From: Chloroflexota bacterium
GTDB lineage: Bacteria; Chloroflexota; Dehalococcoidia; UBA2979
Assembly (NCBI GenBank): GCA_009839925.1
Contig: VXOS01000152.1
Location: 1-42,360 of the forward strand
Direction of reading: 5' to 3'
DNA: 42,360 bases
Shown: positions 1 through 8,138 of the stretch, one piece after another
Layout: the number at the start of each line of letters is the position of its first letter
How positions within the stretch are numbered: the stretch's first letter is position 1
Notes under the pieces: generated by a model
Seen by the model: only the letters and a program-made list of their open reading frames with translations
Told to the model about the DNA's origin: nothing
Database searches by the model: none
Position numbers and translations under genes: made by a program

Positions 1-805
1 TCAGGATCTCCATGATCCCGTTCATGTTGTCCATGAAGAACCGCACCGTGCCCGCCGAGTAGTTCGCCTGCGGACCGTTGCCCTCGTAGCCGCCGCGCGT
101 GTCGACCGGGTTCCCCGAGCCGATGTGGAAGTTGATGCTCAGGCCCAGGTCCTCGGCCGTGTGCCACACAGGGTTCCAGTGCGGGTCGGCGAGCATCGGT
201 GCGTCGCCGAAGTAGTGCGGCTGCTGCGGGAAGAGCACGCCCTTGTGGCCCAGCTTGGCGCAGCGCTCGATCTCCTTGACCGTCTCGTCCACATCCCAGA
301 AGGGCACCGCCATGATCGGCAGCAGCCGGTCCGGGTTGAGGCCGCACCACTCGTGCAGGAAGTCGTTGTAGGCGCGCACGCAGGCGAGCATCAGCTCGGG
401 ATCCTCGAGCTTGAGGAAGTTCTGGTTCCCGAAGCCCGCCACGTTCGGATAGATGACGTGGGCGTACATCCCGTACTCGTCCATGCGCTCCAGGCGCTTC
501 TCCGCGTCATAGGCGCCCGGGTCGAAGTCCTCGATCGTCGAGGGGTGGGCCGGCGGCCACTCGCGCCAGCCGGCCATCGTCGTGATGCCGATCGGCGAGG
601 ACGGCTGGCCGTTGAGGATCCAGATGTCGCGCGGAGTCTCCGGGTCCGCCTTCGGATCCCACTGCCTCGCCGTGTCCCAGGGAATGGTGCGGACGTGGGG
701 GACTGCGTCACCCCACCGCTTGGTCGACACGCGCGAGGTGAAGAGGTCGTACGGTTCCGTCACGTGCGTATCGACGTCGATGACCTTGATTTCGTCGGTG
801 ATCAT
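1..805 (-). CDS. Amidohydrolase-2 family metal-dependent hydrolase (C-terminus cut by window edge)
   Basis: Read on the minus strand, the ORF starts at ATG 805 behind a GGAGG-type site (the complement of CTCC at about 811-814) and stays open to base 1, giving 268 residues without a stop. The start IKVIDVDTHVTEP has the D-x-H-x-x-E metal-binding strand typical of amidohydrolase 2 (TIM-barrel, gamma-resorcylate decarboxylase/ACMSD-like) proteins. A later INFHIGSGNP segment supplies a second metal-ligand-type His. Family members hydrolyse or decarboxylate small carboxylic compounds; the substrate cannot be read here. It sits 208 bases downstream of the amidase on the same strand and may belong to the same catabolic group. 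The last catalytic Asp region lies outside the window. Family is secure, reaction is not. Confidence 0.85.
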   Translation of the reverse strand, partial: MITDEIKVIDVDTHVTEPYDLFTSRVSTKRWGDAVPHVRTIPWDTARQWDPKADPETPRDIWILNGQPSSPIGITTMAGWREWPPAHPSTIEDFDPGAYDAEKRLERMDEYGMYAHVIYPNVAGFGNQNFLKLEDPELMLACVRAYNDFLHEWCGLNPDRLLPIMAVPFWDVDETVKEIERCAKLGHKGVLFPQQPHYFGDAPMLADPHWNPVWHTAEDLGLSINFHIGSGNPVDTRGGYEGNGPQANYSAGTVRFFMDNMNGIMEIL

Positions 806-816
806 GCTGCCTCCAG

Positions 817-851
817 CGCGAGGCCGTCACGGAGGAGCAGTCAGCCTCGCG
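817..851. repeat. 8-bp inverted repeat upstream of the amidohydrolase
   Basis: CGCGAGGC (817-824) and GCCTCGCG (844-851) are perfect inverted arms separated by 19 bases, just upstream of the amidohydrolase start and its ribosome site. It could be an operator or a 5'-leader hairpin. There is no T-tract, so an intrinsic terminator is less likely. Confidence 0.35.
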
Positions 852-1013
852 AAGACTCCGGACCGGGAGCAGGTCCGTTGGGTGGATGGTGGCGGGCCAC
901 GCTGAGAGCGCCGCGTTCCCCCTCGCCGTATTACGCACGCAGTCTAGCGGGCGTGGCTCCTCAGTGGGCACTGGATTCCCGGCGGATCGAGGTTCAGCAG
1001 GCCGATGGCCGAG

Positions 1014-2456
1014 CTACCCGGCCACCGGCGCGTGCCCGGTCCCGTCGCCGGCAACGGCGACCGGCGCCACCGCCCCGAGCAGCCAGCGCGCGATCGCCGT
1101 CATCGCGGCGTCCTGCTGCGGCTGGCCGAAGACCTGCACGCCGACGGGCATCCCGCCGACGCTCATCAGCGGCATGCTCACGGCGGGGGCGAACAGCATC
1201 GAGCTTGGGAAGTTGAACACCGGGTCGCCGGTCGGGCGCGGGGCAAGCGGCTTGCCCGGCTCGTCGCCGAGCCAGACGTGCGCGGGGCCCGGGCAGGAGA
1301 GCGTGATGATCGCATCGGCGGATCCGGCGAGGGCGGCGTGCGCCGCCTGGGTAGCCTCACGGGCGAGCAGCGCCGCCCGGTAGTCGTCCACCGACATCGC
1401 CTCCGCCCGGGCAAGCACTGCCTTTGCCCGCTCGCTCACGCCGTCGGGGTGCTGATCGACGAGGTTCCGCGTCGCCCAGCGGTTCTCCCAGCCCGTGATC
1501 GCGTTGCATACCTCGCGAGCATCGCCGATCGCCTGCTCCAGCGACTCGATCAACGGACTGTCGCGCCGCCCGAGCAGCTGGACGCCAAGCTCGCGCAGCT
1601 GCCCGAGGACCGAGGCGAAGCCCTCCTTACTGGCGTCATCGAGCTCAGCCCAGCCCTGAGTCTCGAGCACGATCAGCCGCTCTGGCCTGCGGGGCGCGGG
1701 GGTGGTGGTGGGCCCGTCCAGTCCGGGCCAGCCGCGATCGCCTCCGGCGCGGCGCGCGATCTCGATCGCGACCTGCCACATGTCCTCGATGCAGCCGGCG
1801 TGGACGCCGTGGGTGCTCATGCTCGTCGCCTGCCGCTCGCCGCGGTTGATGCCTCCCTGCGTCGGCTTGAGGGCCACGTTCCCGCAGTAGCCGGCGGGCC
1901 GGATGATCGAGCCGCCGACCTGCGAGCCGAGCGCCGCCGGGAGCATCCGCGCCGCGACCGCTGCCGCCGAGCCCGACGAGGAACCGCCGGGCGAGCGCCG
2001 CTCGTCGAACGGGTTGGTCGTCGGCCCGGGGTGGGAGCCACCGAGCTCGGCCGTGACGGTCTTGCCGAGGACCACGGCGCCCGCCTGCCGCAACGCCCAG
2101 ACGGCCGCGTTGTCCCGCTGCGGGAAGTTCCCGCGGAGCCCCTCGCAGCCGTACTCGGTCGGCATGTCCTTCGTCTCGAGCAGGTCCTTGATCCCCACCG
2201 GCATGCCGTCGATCGGGGAGCGCGGCTCGCCGGCCGCCCAGCGCTCCGTGCTCGCGTCCGCGGCAGCTCGCGCCAGGTCCGGGCGGAGGTGCGCGAATGC
2301 CCGCACGACCGGCTCGCGCTCCTCGATGGTGGCGAGGCAGCGCTCGAGGAAGGCGCGGGGCGTGTCATCGCCCGTCCGGAACCGCCGGGCGGCGTCATGG
2401 AACGTCAGGGGCTCGTAGGTCCGCGGGTCGTAGCCGGTCGCGGTAGCCTGCGCCAT
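1014..2456 (-). CDS. Amidase (amidase-signature family)
   Basis: This 480-residue protein is of normal length for an amidase-signature hydrolase, which cleaves C-N amide bonds through a Ser-cisSer-Lys triad. Lys90 lies in PVGIKDL, the Gly/Ser-rich loop GGSSSGSAAA spans about 157-166, and the nucleophile is Ser183 in GSQVGGSIIRPAGY. The common GxDTGGS version is replaced by GSQVGGS, which points to a small-molecule amidase rather than GatA. It starts at ATG 2456 behind GAGG, 13 bases after the enoyl-CoA hydratase stop, so the two are probably co-transcribed. No GatB or GatC is nearby, which also argues against a tRNA amidotransferase role. Substrate unknown. Confidence 0.9.
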   Translation of the reverse strand: MAQATATGYDPRTYEPLTFHDAARRFRTGDDTPRAFLERCLATIEEREPVVRAFAHLRPDLARAAADASTERWAAGEPRSPIDGMPVGIKDLLETKDMPTEYGCEGLRGNFPQRDNAAVWALRQAGAVVLGKTVTAELGGSHPGPTTNPFDERRSPGGSSSGSAAAVAARMLPAALGSQVGGSIIRPAGYCGNVALKPTQGGINRGERQATSMSTHGVHAGCIEDMWQVAIEIARRAGGDRGWPGLDGPTTTPAPRRPERLIVLETQGWAELDDASKEGFASVLGQLRELGVQLLGRRDSPLIESLEQAIGDAREVCNAITGWENRWATRNLVDQHPDGVSERAKAVLARAEAMSVDDYRAALLAREATQAAHAALAGSADAIITLSCPGPAHVWLGDEPGKPLAPRPTGDPVFNFPSSMLFAPAVSMPLMSVGGMPVGVQVFGQPQQDAAMTAIARWLLGAVAPVAVAGDGTGHAPVAG

Positions 2457-2469
2457 CGCTCAGCCTCGC

Positions 2470-3327
2470 TCAGCGGCCCTTGAAGACCGGGGTGCGCCGC
2501 TCGCCGAGAGCCGCACGGGCCTCGGCGGCGTCCTCCGAGGCCTCGGGAATGGGCGAGGCGTTCGAGGCCAGCACTGCCGTGTGTTCGAGCGTCGTGTCCA
2601 TGGCCGCCCGGATCACCCGCTTGTTGATCCACGAGACCAGCGGCGGGTTGCGCATGATCCGGTCGCACAGCGCCCGCACTTCCGTCTCGAGGTCCTCGGA
2701 GGGCACGAGCCTGTTGAGGACGCCCCACTCGGCGGCCGTCTCGCCATCGAGGTTGCCGGTGAAGGAGAACTCGAGCGCGCGGCCGAGCCCGGCGAGCCGC
2801 GTCAGATAGTAGGCGCCGCCGTTCTCGATGATCTGGCCGACCTGGTGGTAGGACATGAACCGCGTGAGTTCGCTGCCGTAGCGGATGTCGCACTGCAGCG
2901 CCATGTCCATCCCGAACCCCGCGGCCACGCCATTGACCATCGCCACGGTCGGCTTGCGGATGAACGAGATGTCCTTCATCAGCTTGGTGATGCCGTAGTA
3001 GAGGTGCTGCCGCGTCGCGTCCAGCCCGCCCGCCTCGTACGGCGCGTTGCCGAGGAAGTTGTCGCCCGGCTCGAAGTCGCCGAGGTCCGTGCCCCTGACG
3101 TTCAAGCCCGCGCAGAAGCCGCGGCCCACGCCGGTCAGCACGATCACCCGGACGTCCGGGTCGTCGTCGCCGGCGCGCATGTACTCGCCGACCTTGGCCA
3201 GCGTGCCGGTCCGCTCCGCGCCGCCGACTGCGGCGTTGAGCATCTCCGGGCGATTGAACTTGATCCAGAGGATCCCGTTGTCCTCCTTCTCGTAGAGGAG
3301 GTACGGGACGAGCTCGAGTTGCTGCAT
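2470..3327 (-). CDS. Enoyl-CoA hydratase/isomerase (crotonase) family protein
   Basis: This crotonase-fold protein has 285 residues. The chosen start is ATG 3327, preceded by AAGGGG; the open frame runs much further upstream but without crotonase sequence. Oxyanion-hole segments are visible at GRGFCAGLNV (about 69-78) and NGVAAGFGM (about 132-140). The distal catalytic Glu is kept in GRALEFSFTG, but the proximal Glu of classical hydratases (the PE motif) is replaced in MSYHQVGQII. That single-Glu pattern is known from isomerases and other crotonase reactions, so hydration should not be assumed. It probably forms an operon with the amidase downstream, and perhaps with the SDR 122 bases upstream. 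Confidence 0.85.
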   Translation of the reverse strand: MQQLELVPYLLYEKEDNGILWIKFNRPEMLNAAVGGAERTGTLAKVGEYMRAGDDDPDVRVIVLTGVGRGFCAGLNVRGTDLGDFEPGDNFLGNAPYEAGGLDATRQHLYYGITKLMKDISFIRKPTVAMVNGVAAGFGMDMALQCDIRYGSELTRFMSYHQVGQIIENGGAYYLTRLAGLGRALEFSFTGNLDGETAAEWGVLNRLVPSEDLETEVRALCDRIMRNPPLVSWINKRVIRAAMDTTLEHTAVLASNASPIPEASEDAAEARAALGERRTPVFKGR

Positions 3328-3338
3328 GATGAACCCCT

Positions 3339-3362
3339 TCGGACGTCTCGGACGCTCGGACG
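3339..3362. repeat. Three direct TCGGACG heptamers in the crotonase leader
   Basis: TCGGACG occurs at 3339-3345, 3348-3354 and 3356-3362, spaced 9 and 8 bases, immediately upstream of the crotonase gene. A TACACT -10-like hexamer lies just beyond them on the minus strand. They may be regulator half-sites or chance slippage in GC-rich DNA. Confidence 0.3.
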
Positions 3363-3449
3363 CGCCAGAGTGTAGCGCCTCCGTCGGGGACGCCGACACT
3401 CGCCGGGCCGGACACGCACGTCGACGCCGAGTGACCTCCGAGGGGCCGA

Positions 3450-4304
3450 TCAGCCGTGGAACAGCACCGGCGGTCCTCCCGAGGCGATCGCCTCGGTGCG
3501 ACGCCGTACCTGTTCGACCGCCGTTTCCGGTTGCGTGAGCACATAGAAGCGCTCCTCGCGGATCGCCTCGCAGACCAGCTCCGCGATCTGCTCGGGGGTG
3601 CGGTACTCGTCCGCGGGCTCCGACTGCCGGTCGCGCATGCGCGCCTCGTAGCGTTCGCGCTCCAGCGCCAGCCGCTCCTCGTCGCCGGGCTCGCGGTACT
3701 CGGCGGGCCGCTCGCTCTTCGCGATCCCGCCGGAGATGCGACCGGGGATGAGGAGCGAGGCCCGCACCTCCGAGCCGGCCTCCGCGAGCTCGTGGTGCAG
3801 CACCTCCGTCAGCGTCACAATCGCGCCCTTGCTCACCACGTACGGACTGTTGCCGCGACGCCCGCCGAACGCCGGGACGGTCGTGGTGTTCACGATGTGC
3901 CCCTCGCCCTGCGCCAGCATGATCGGCACGAACACGCGGACGGCGTGCACGGTGCCCCAGAGGTTGCCGTCGAGCGTCCAGCGCCAGTCCGCATCGCTCG
4001 CCTCCCAGAGCGTCGCGCTGCGGGGGTTCACGCCGACGTTGTTGCACAGCACGTGCACCGCGCCGAACTCCTCCAGCGTGCGCTCCGCGAGCGCCTGCAC
4101 CGCCGCGAGCTTCCCGACATCCGTCGGCACGGCGAGGCAACTCGCGCCCGCCGCCCGCAGCTCGGCCTCCGCGCTCGCCAGGCCCGAGGCGTCGATGTCC
4201 GCCAGCACGACCCGCATCCGCTCCTCCGCGAAGCGTCGCGCCAGCACGCGCCCGAGGTTGCCGACTCCCGCGACGATCGCCACCCTGCCGCTGAGTTCTT
4301 GCAC
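3450..4304 (-). CDS. Short-chain dehydrogenase/reductase
   Basis: This classical SDR has 284 residues. I place the start at GTG 4304 (VQELSGRVAIVAG) because AGGGGG lies 7-8 bases upstream and the Rossmann strand begins there; the longer open frame to 4466 adds only Arg/Ala-rich sequence. The dinucleotide motif reads AGVGNLGR, the structural motif NNVG, and the catalytic YVVSK is intact. At the usual catalytic Ser position, 13 residues before the Tyr, there is Thr in IVNTTTVPA. It is an NAD(P)-dependent oxidoreductase of unknown alcohol or ketone substrate. It diverges from the SDR-like gene at 4423 and lies upstream of the crotonase and amidase on the same strand. Confidence 0.88.
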   Translation of the reverse strand: MQELSGRVAIVAGVGNLGRVLARRFAEERMRVVLADIDASGLASAEAELRAAGASCLAVPTDVGKLAAVQALAERTLEEFGAVHVLCNNVGVNPRSATLWEASDADWRWTLDGNLWGTVHAVRVFVPIMLAQGEGHIVNTTTVPAFGGRRGNSPYVVSKGAIVTLTEVLHHELAEAGSEVRASLLIPGRISGGIAKSERPAEYREPGDEERLALERERYEARMRDRQSEPADEYRTPEQIAELVCEAIREERFYVLTQPETAVEQVRRRTEAIASGGPPVLFHG

Positions 4305-4422
4305 CTCGTTCCCCCTCGCCGCTGCGCCAGCCGGAGACTCGCGCCGAAACCCAGGCTGGATGCTAGTCTCCGCGCCGGCGGCCCGCGAGCGCGCCCGTGC
4401 CGGGCGCGAAGGGAGCGAGCGC

Positions 4423-5169
4423 TTGACGCCCGAACGCGATCTCGAGGGTAAGACCGCGCTCGTCACCGGCTCCGGCCGCTACCTCGGCCGCGCCATCCTC
4501 CTGGAGTTCGCGGCTCGCGGCGCGAACGTCGTCATCAACGCGCGCAGCAACCGCGCCGAGGCCGAGGCCGTCGCGGGGGAGGCCCGCGCGCTCGGAGCGG
4601 ACGCCCTCGTCGCCCTCGGCGACGTTGGGGACGGGGACGCGGTGCGCTCGATCGTCGGCGAGGCGCTGGGGCGCTTCCCCTCGATCGACATCTCCGTGAG
4701 CAACGTCGCCACGCGCCCGCACCAGGACGTCCTCGACGTCAGCCCCGAGGAGTGGCGGCGCGCGCTCGCGACCAACCTCGACGCCTCGTTCCATCTCGCG
4801 CAGGCGGTCGCGCCCTCGATGATCGAGCGGGGCTGGGGCCGCATCATCCACATCGGCGGCGGGTTCGGGGTCGCGCCCGGCCGGGTTCACACGCTGGTCG
4901 GCAAGGCCGGCCTGCTCGGCCTCACGAGAACGCTCGCCGCCGACCTCGGGCGCTACGGCATCACCGCCAACCTGGTCGCCCCCGCCGCCGTCGACGTGAG
5001 CGGCGAGCGCGGCGGGGCGCCGCCCGCGAGCGGACCGGACGCGGTGCCCGCGGGCCGCTGGGGCACCCCCGAGGATGTCGCCTGGGCCTGCGCCTTCCTC
5101 GCCTCCGAGCGTTCGGGCTTCATCACCGGCCAGACGCTGTACGTGAACGGCGGACGGATGATGCGCTGA
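4423..5169 (+). CDS. SDR-fold protein with degenerate active site
   Basis: This SDR-fold protein has 248 residues. The start is taken as TTG 4423 (LTPERDLEGKTALVTG), with GGGAG upstream; the open frame begins much earlier but only this part is SDR. The nucleotide loop is TGSGRYLG, with Tyr at the usual central Gly, and the C-terminus SGFITGQTLYVNGG is typical of FabG-like proteins. The catalytic segment is unusual: IHIGGGFG replaces the Ser region, and HTLVGK stands where YxxxK is expected, so both Ser and Tyr appear lost while the Lys remains. It may bind cofactor without ordinary dehydrogenase activity. It is divergent from the SDR at 3450. Confidence 0.8.
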   Translation: MTPERDLEGKTALVTGSGRYLGRAILLEFAARGANVVINARSNRAEAEAVAGEARALGADALVALGDVGDGDAVRSIVGEALGRFPSIDISVSNVATRPHQDVLDVSPEEWRRALATNLDASFHLAQAVAPSMIERGWGRIIHIGGGFGVAPGRVHTLVGKAGLLGLTRTLAADLGRYGITANLVAPAAVDVSGERGGAPPASGPDAVPAGRWGTPEDVAWACAFLASERSGFITGQTLYVNGGRMMR

Positions 5170-5171
5170 AG

Positions 5172-5207
5172 GCCGGGTTGCCGGCTCGCCGCTTCCCGCG
5201 GAGCGGG
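5172..5207. terminator. Two short hairpins between convergent genes
   Basis: GCCGG-gttg-CCGGC (5172-5185) and CCCGC-gga-GCGGG (5195-5207) lie in the 40-base gap between the convergent SDR-like and ferredoxin genes. Their position suits a bidirectional terminator, but neither has a T-tract. Confidence 0.4.
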
Positions 5208-5209
5208 CC

Positions 5210-5404
5210 TCACTCGTCCTCGATCGAGATCGCGCCCGTCGGGCAGCCCTTGACGGCGTACTCGGCCGACTCACGCAGGTCCTCGGGGAGTGGATCGACG
5301 AGAACCTCGGGGGCGCCGTCCCTGCGCTCCCTGAAGAGCTTGCGGTGATAGATGAAACAGTCACCGACGCGGCTGCACTGGTCGAGGTCGATCTTGACCC
5401 GCAT
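5210..5404 (-). CDS. Ferredoxin, [3Fe-4S] type
   Basis: This 64-residue ferredoxin begins at ATG 5404 behind AGGAG. Only three Cys are present in cluster positions: Cys10, Cys16 (C-x5-C in CSRVGDC) and Cys54 in GCPTGAISIED. This is the spacing of the single-cluster [3Fe-4S] ferredoxins that pass electrons to cytochromes P450 in actinobacteria. It is acidic and small, as expected for a soluble electron carrier. No P450 or ferredoxin reductase is present in the window, so its partner is unknown; the nearest genes are the divergent CoA-transferase at 5651 and the convergent SDR-like gene. Confidence 0.9.
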   Translation of the reverse strand: MRVKIDLDQCSRVGDCFIYHRKLFRERRDGAPEVLVDPLPEDLRESAEYAVKGCPTGAISIEDE

Positions 5405-5439
5405 GGCTCTCCTGCTGGCCTCCGCTACGCGGGATCGAC

Positions 5440-5589
5440 ATGATACCCGAACCTCCGACAGTTCCGTTCGTCCAAAGATTCGGGCCGCGGCCGCGCCGGC
5501 GCCCAACCGCGGGAAGCGGGCGCCGTGCGACTCGATCTGTAGACTCGACGCGCGGCCCAGCCCATCGGGTGACGCCTCCGCGGCTGGGC
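5440..5589. promoter_or_regulatory. Divergent promoter region with inverted repeat
   Basis: In the 246-base gap between the divergent ferredoxin and CoA-transferase, a minus-strand TATCAT (complement of 5440-5445) lies about 36 bases from the ferredoxin start. A plus-strand TAGACT sits at 5540-5545. The perfect 8-bp inverted repeat GCCCAGCC (5555-5562) and GGCTGGGC (5582-5589), spacer 19, lies between that hexamer and the CoA-transferase start. No convincing -35 was found for either. Confidence 0.35.
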
Positions 5590-5650
5590 TGCCGAGCTTG
5601 CCGCTGCAGCGGGCGACAACGTCAGGTCGGCGCAGGATCCGGAGGTTGCG

Positions 5651-6859
5651 ATGGCGGGACCGCTGAGCGGGATTACGGTGCTCGACTTCACGTGGGCGAT
5701 GGCGGGGCCGTACGGGGTGATGATTCTCGCCGACCTCGGGGCGGAGGTGTGGAAGATCGAGACGCCCTTCCAGACGGAGCGGCGGCGCGGGAACGGGCCG
5801 TACGTGCACGGGGTCAGCACGTACTTCTTCTCGATCAACCGGGGCAAGAAGAGCATCATGCTCGACCTCAAGGCGCCCGAGGCGACGGAGATCGTGCACC
5901 GGCTGGTGCCGCGCGCGGACGTGGTCACCGAGAACTTCTCGCCGGGGACCATGGAGCGCCTCGGGTTCGGCTACGAGGCGCTCTCGAAGCTGAATCCGGC
6001 GCTGGTCTACGCCTCGACGTCCGGGTTCGGGCAGACCGGGCCGTATCGGGAGCGAGGAGCCGTGGACATCATCGCCCAGGCGATGGGCGGGATCATGAGC
6101 ACCACCGGGCACGAGCGCGATCCGCAGCCCTCGCGCGCGGGGTACTCGATCGGCGACATGGCCGGGGGGATCTTCACCGCGATCGGGGTGCTGTCCGCGC
6201 TGGTCGAGCGCAGCTCGAGCGGCCTCGGGCAGCACGTGGACGTCGCGATGGTCGACAGCCAGGTGGCGCTGATGGAGAACGCGATCGTGCGCCACTTCGC
6301 GACGGGCGAGGTACAGCCACGGGCCGGGCTGCGGCACCCGCTGAGCACGCCGCACCAGGCGTTCCCGGCGAGCGATGGCTGGTTCGTCGTTTCGGGTGTA
6401 CGGGACCACGGCTGGCAGCTCTTCTGCGGGATGATCGAGGCGGACGAGCTGGCAGTGGATCCGCGCTTCTCGGAGAACGCGCTGCGCACGCAGAACTACG
6501 AGGTGCTGGAGCCGCTGATGTTCGCGGCCACGCGGCGGAAGCCGCGGGAGCACTGGCTGGAGACGCTGAAGGACCAGTTCCTGGTGGCGCCGCTGAACAA
6601 CGTCGCGGACGTGGCCCGGGACCCGCATCTGCAGGCGCGCGACATGTTCCGCGAGCTGCCGACGTGGACCGGCGGGACGCTGACGGTGTCGAACACTCCG
6701 GTGAAGCACTCGCGAACGCCAGGTGGGGCCGAGCGCGGGGCGTCGAAGCCCGGAGAGCACACCCGCGAGCTACTGGACAGCGTCGGGTTCCTCGAGGCCG
6801 AGATCGACGACCTCGTGGCGCGCGGCGTGATCGCCGAGGAACCGGCGGAGGACGAGTAG
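5651..6859 (+). CDS. CaiB/BaiF family (class III) CoA-transferase
   Basis: At 402 residues this is a full-length family III CoA-transferase. These enzymes move CoA between carboxylic acids through an aspartyl-CoA anhydride intermediate. Asp169 in YSIGDMAGG falls at the catalytic Asp position (Asp169 also in formyl-CoA transferase), and the N-terminal GPYGVMILADLGAEVWKIE and FSINRGKKSIMLDLK segments are family hallmarks. The start ATG 5651 has GGAGG 7 bases upstream. Its neighbours are a ferredoxin (divergent) and a lactonase (convergent), so it is a single-gene unit. Acid substrate unknown, but it is expected to be catalytically active. Confidence 0.92.
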   Translation: MAGPLSGITVLDFTWAMAGPYGVMILADLGAEVWKIETPFQTERRRGNGPYVHGVSTYFFSINRGKKSIMLDLKAPEATEIVHRLVPRADVVTENFSPGTMERLGFGYEALSKLNPALVYASTSGFGQTGPYRERGAVDIIAQAMGGIMSTTGHERDPQPSRAGYSIGDMAGGIFTAIGVLSALVERSSSGLGQHVDVAMVDSQVALMENAIVRHFATGEVQPRAGLRHPLSTPHQAFPASDGWFVVSGVRDHGWQLFCGMIEADELAVDPRFSENALRTQNYEVLEPLMFAATRRKPREHWLETLKDQFLVAPLNNVADVARDPHLQARDMFRELPTWTGGTLTVSNTPVKHSRTPGGAERGASKPGEHTRELLDSVGFLEAEIDDLVARGVIAEEPAEDE

Positions 6860-6876
6860 CGCCTCGACGGGAGCGC

Positions 6877-7896
6877 CTACGGCAGCGTCGTGGGTAGCAC
6901 CCACATCGGCGTCTCGCCGAGGTCGTAGGTCTCGAGCGGCGCGAGCGTCCCGCGCTCGCCGTCCACCCGGTACGAGGTGAGACGGCCGGACTCGAGCCCG
7001 CTGGCGAACACGAAGCTCCCACTGGGGTCGAGGCCGAACGCGCGCGGGACCGGCTCGGCCGCGACGCGCCCCGTAGCCGTCAGCAGCCCCGTCGTTTCAT
7101 CGACGGCAAAGCTCGCGACGCTGTTGTGGCCTCGATTCGGTGCGAGCAGGAACCGTCCCGACGGGGTGATCTGGATCTGCGAGCAGGTGCTGTGCCCGTC
7201 GAAGTCGGCGGGAAGCGTCGAGACGGTCTGCACGGGGGCGAGCGTCCCGCTGCCTCGGTCGAACGTCCAGGCGGTGACGCTGCAGCCCTGCTCGTTCGAG
7301 GTGTAGACGAGGTCCTTGTTCGGGTGGAAGCAGAGGTGACGCGGCCCGTCCGCGCCCTCGGGCTTCGCGGCGGACGGATCGTTCGGCGTCAGCTCCCCGC
7401 TGACTTCGTCGAACCGGAACTGGAAGATCGCGTTCGGCCCCCGGTTCTCGATGTGCGGAACGAAGACGAAGCGGTTCGAGGCGTCGGCCTGGATCGAGTG
7501 CGCCCCGGTCGCCGTGTCGAGCCAGTGCACGGCCGGCCCGCCGAGGGCGCCGCGCGCGTCCAGCGGGTGCACCGCCACCTTGCCGATGAAGTAGTAGGAC
7601 GAGAACAGGAAGTTCCCGTTGCGGTCGGTGGCGACGAAGTTCGGCTCGCCCTCGAGGGGGACCGTCCCCGTCAGCGAGAGGTCGCCCGTGCCGGGGTCGA
7701 TGTCGAAGCTGGACATCAGGCGTTCGCCGCGACGCCCGACGTACATGCGCCTCCGCTCCGGATCGAGGGCGAGCGGCGCCGGCCCTCCCGACACCTCGAT
7801 CTCGTGTCGCTGCGTCAGCCGGCCGTCGGCGGGGTCCATGACGAAGCGCAGGATTTTGTCGTCGCCCTGGAGTGAGACGTAGACGTAGGTGGTCAT
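6877..7896 (-). CDS. Lactonase-type seven-bladed beta-propeller protein
   Basis: This protein has 339 residues. The start chosen is ATG 7896 (MTTYVYVSLQGDDKI) behind GAGGGAG; upstream in-frame sequence is Arg-rich and not coding-like. Repeated blade strands end in motifs such as GPRHLCFHPN and LVYTSNEQG, plus similar ones near 100 and 290, as in the 6-phosphogluconolactonase-like propeller family (PF10282 type). No signal peptide is evident, so it is probably cytoplasmic. It may hydrolyse a sugar or other lactone; family members are often annotated as 6-phosphogluconolactonase without proof. It diverges from the permease gene at 8139. Confidence 0.85.
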   Translation of the reverse strand: MTTYVYVSLQGDDKILRFVMDPADGRLTQRHEIEVSGGPAPLALDPERRRMYVGRRGERLMSSFDIDPGTGDLSLTGTVPLEGEPNFVATDRNGNFLFSSYYFIGKVAVHPLDARGALGGPAVHWLDTATGAHSIQADASNRFVFVPHIENRGPNAIFQFRFDEVSGELTPNDPSAAKPEGADGPRHLCFHPNKDLVYTSNEQGCSVTAWTFDRGSGTLAPVQTVSTLPADFDGHSTCSQIQITPSGRFLLAPNRGHNSVASFAVDETTGLLTATGRVAAEPVPRAFGLDPSGSFVFASGLESGRLTSYRVDGERGTLAPLETYDLGETPMWVLPTTLP

Positions 7897-8138
7897 TGGT
7901 TGCGCTCCCTCGGATCGCGCGGCCTTCCAGGCCCCGGACAGGCTAGAGCACGCGCCCCGCGCGTAGCGAATCGATCTCCTCGGCGGGGATCCGCGGGACG
8001 GCGATCGACGCGGCGCGATCGTCGTCCGGCGCTTCCTGTCTCGTGTAGCCTGCGTCGCAGCAACCAGGTACTGAGCCGGGCGGCGGCGAGGCGAAGCCGG
8101 GAGCTGCCGCAGCGGCATGAGCGGGTCCGCGATTAACG

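Noticed and set aside
1014-2456. GatA subunit of the tRNA amidotransferase
   Set aside because: The nucleophile segment is GSQVGGS rather than the GatA form, and no GatB or GatC genes are adjacent.
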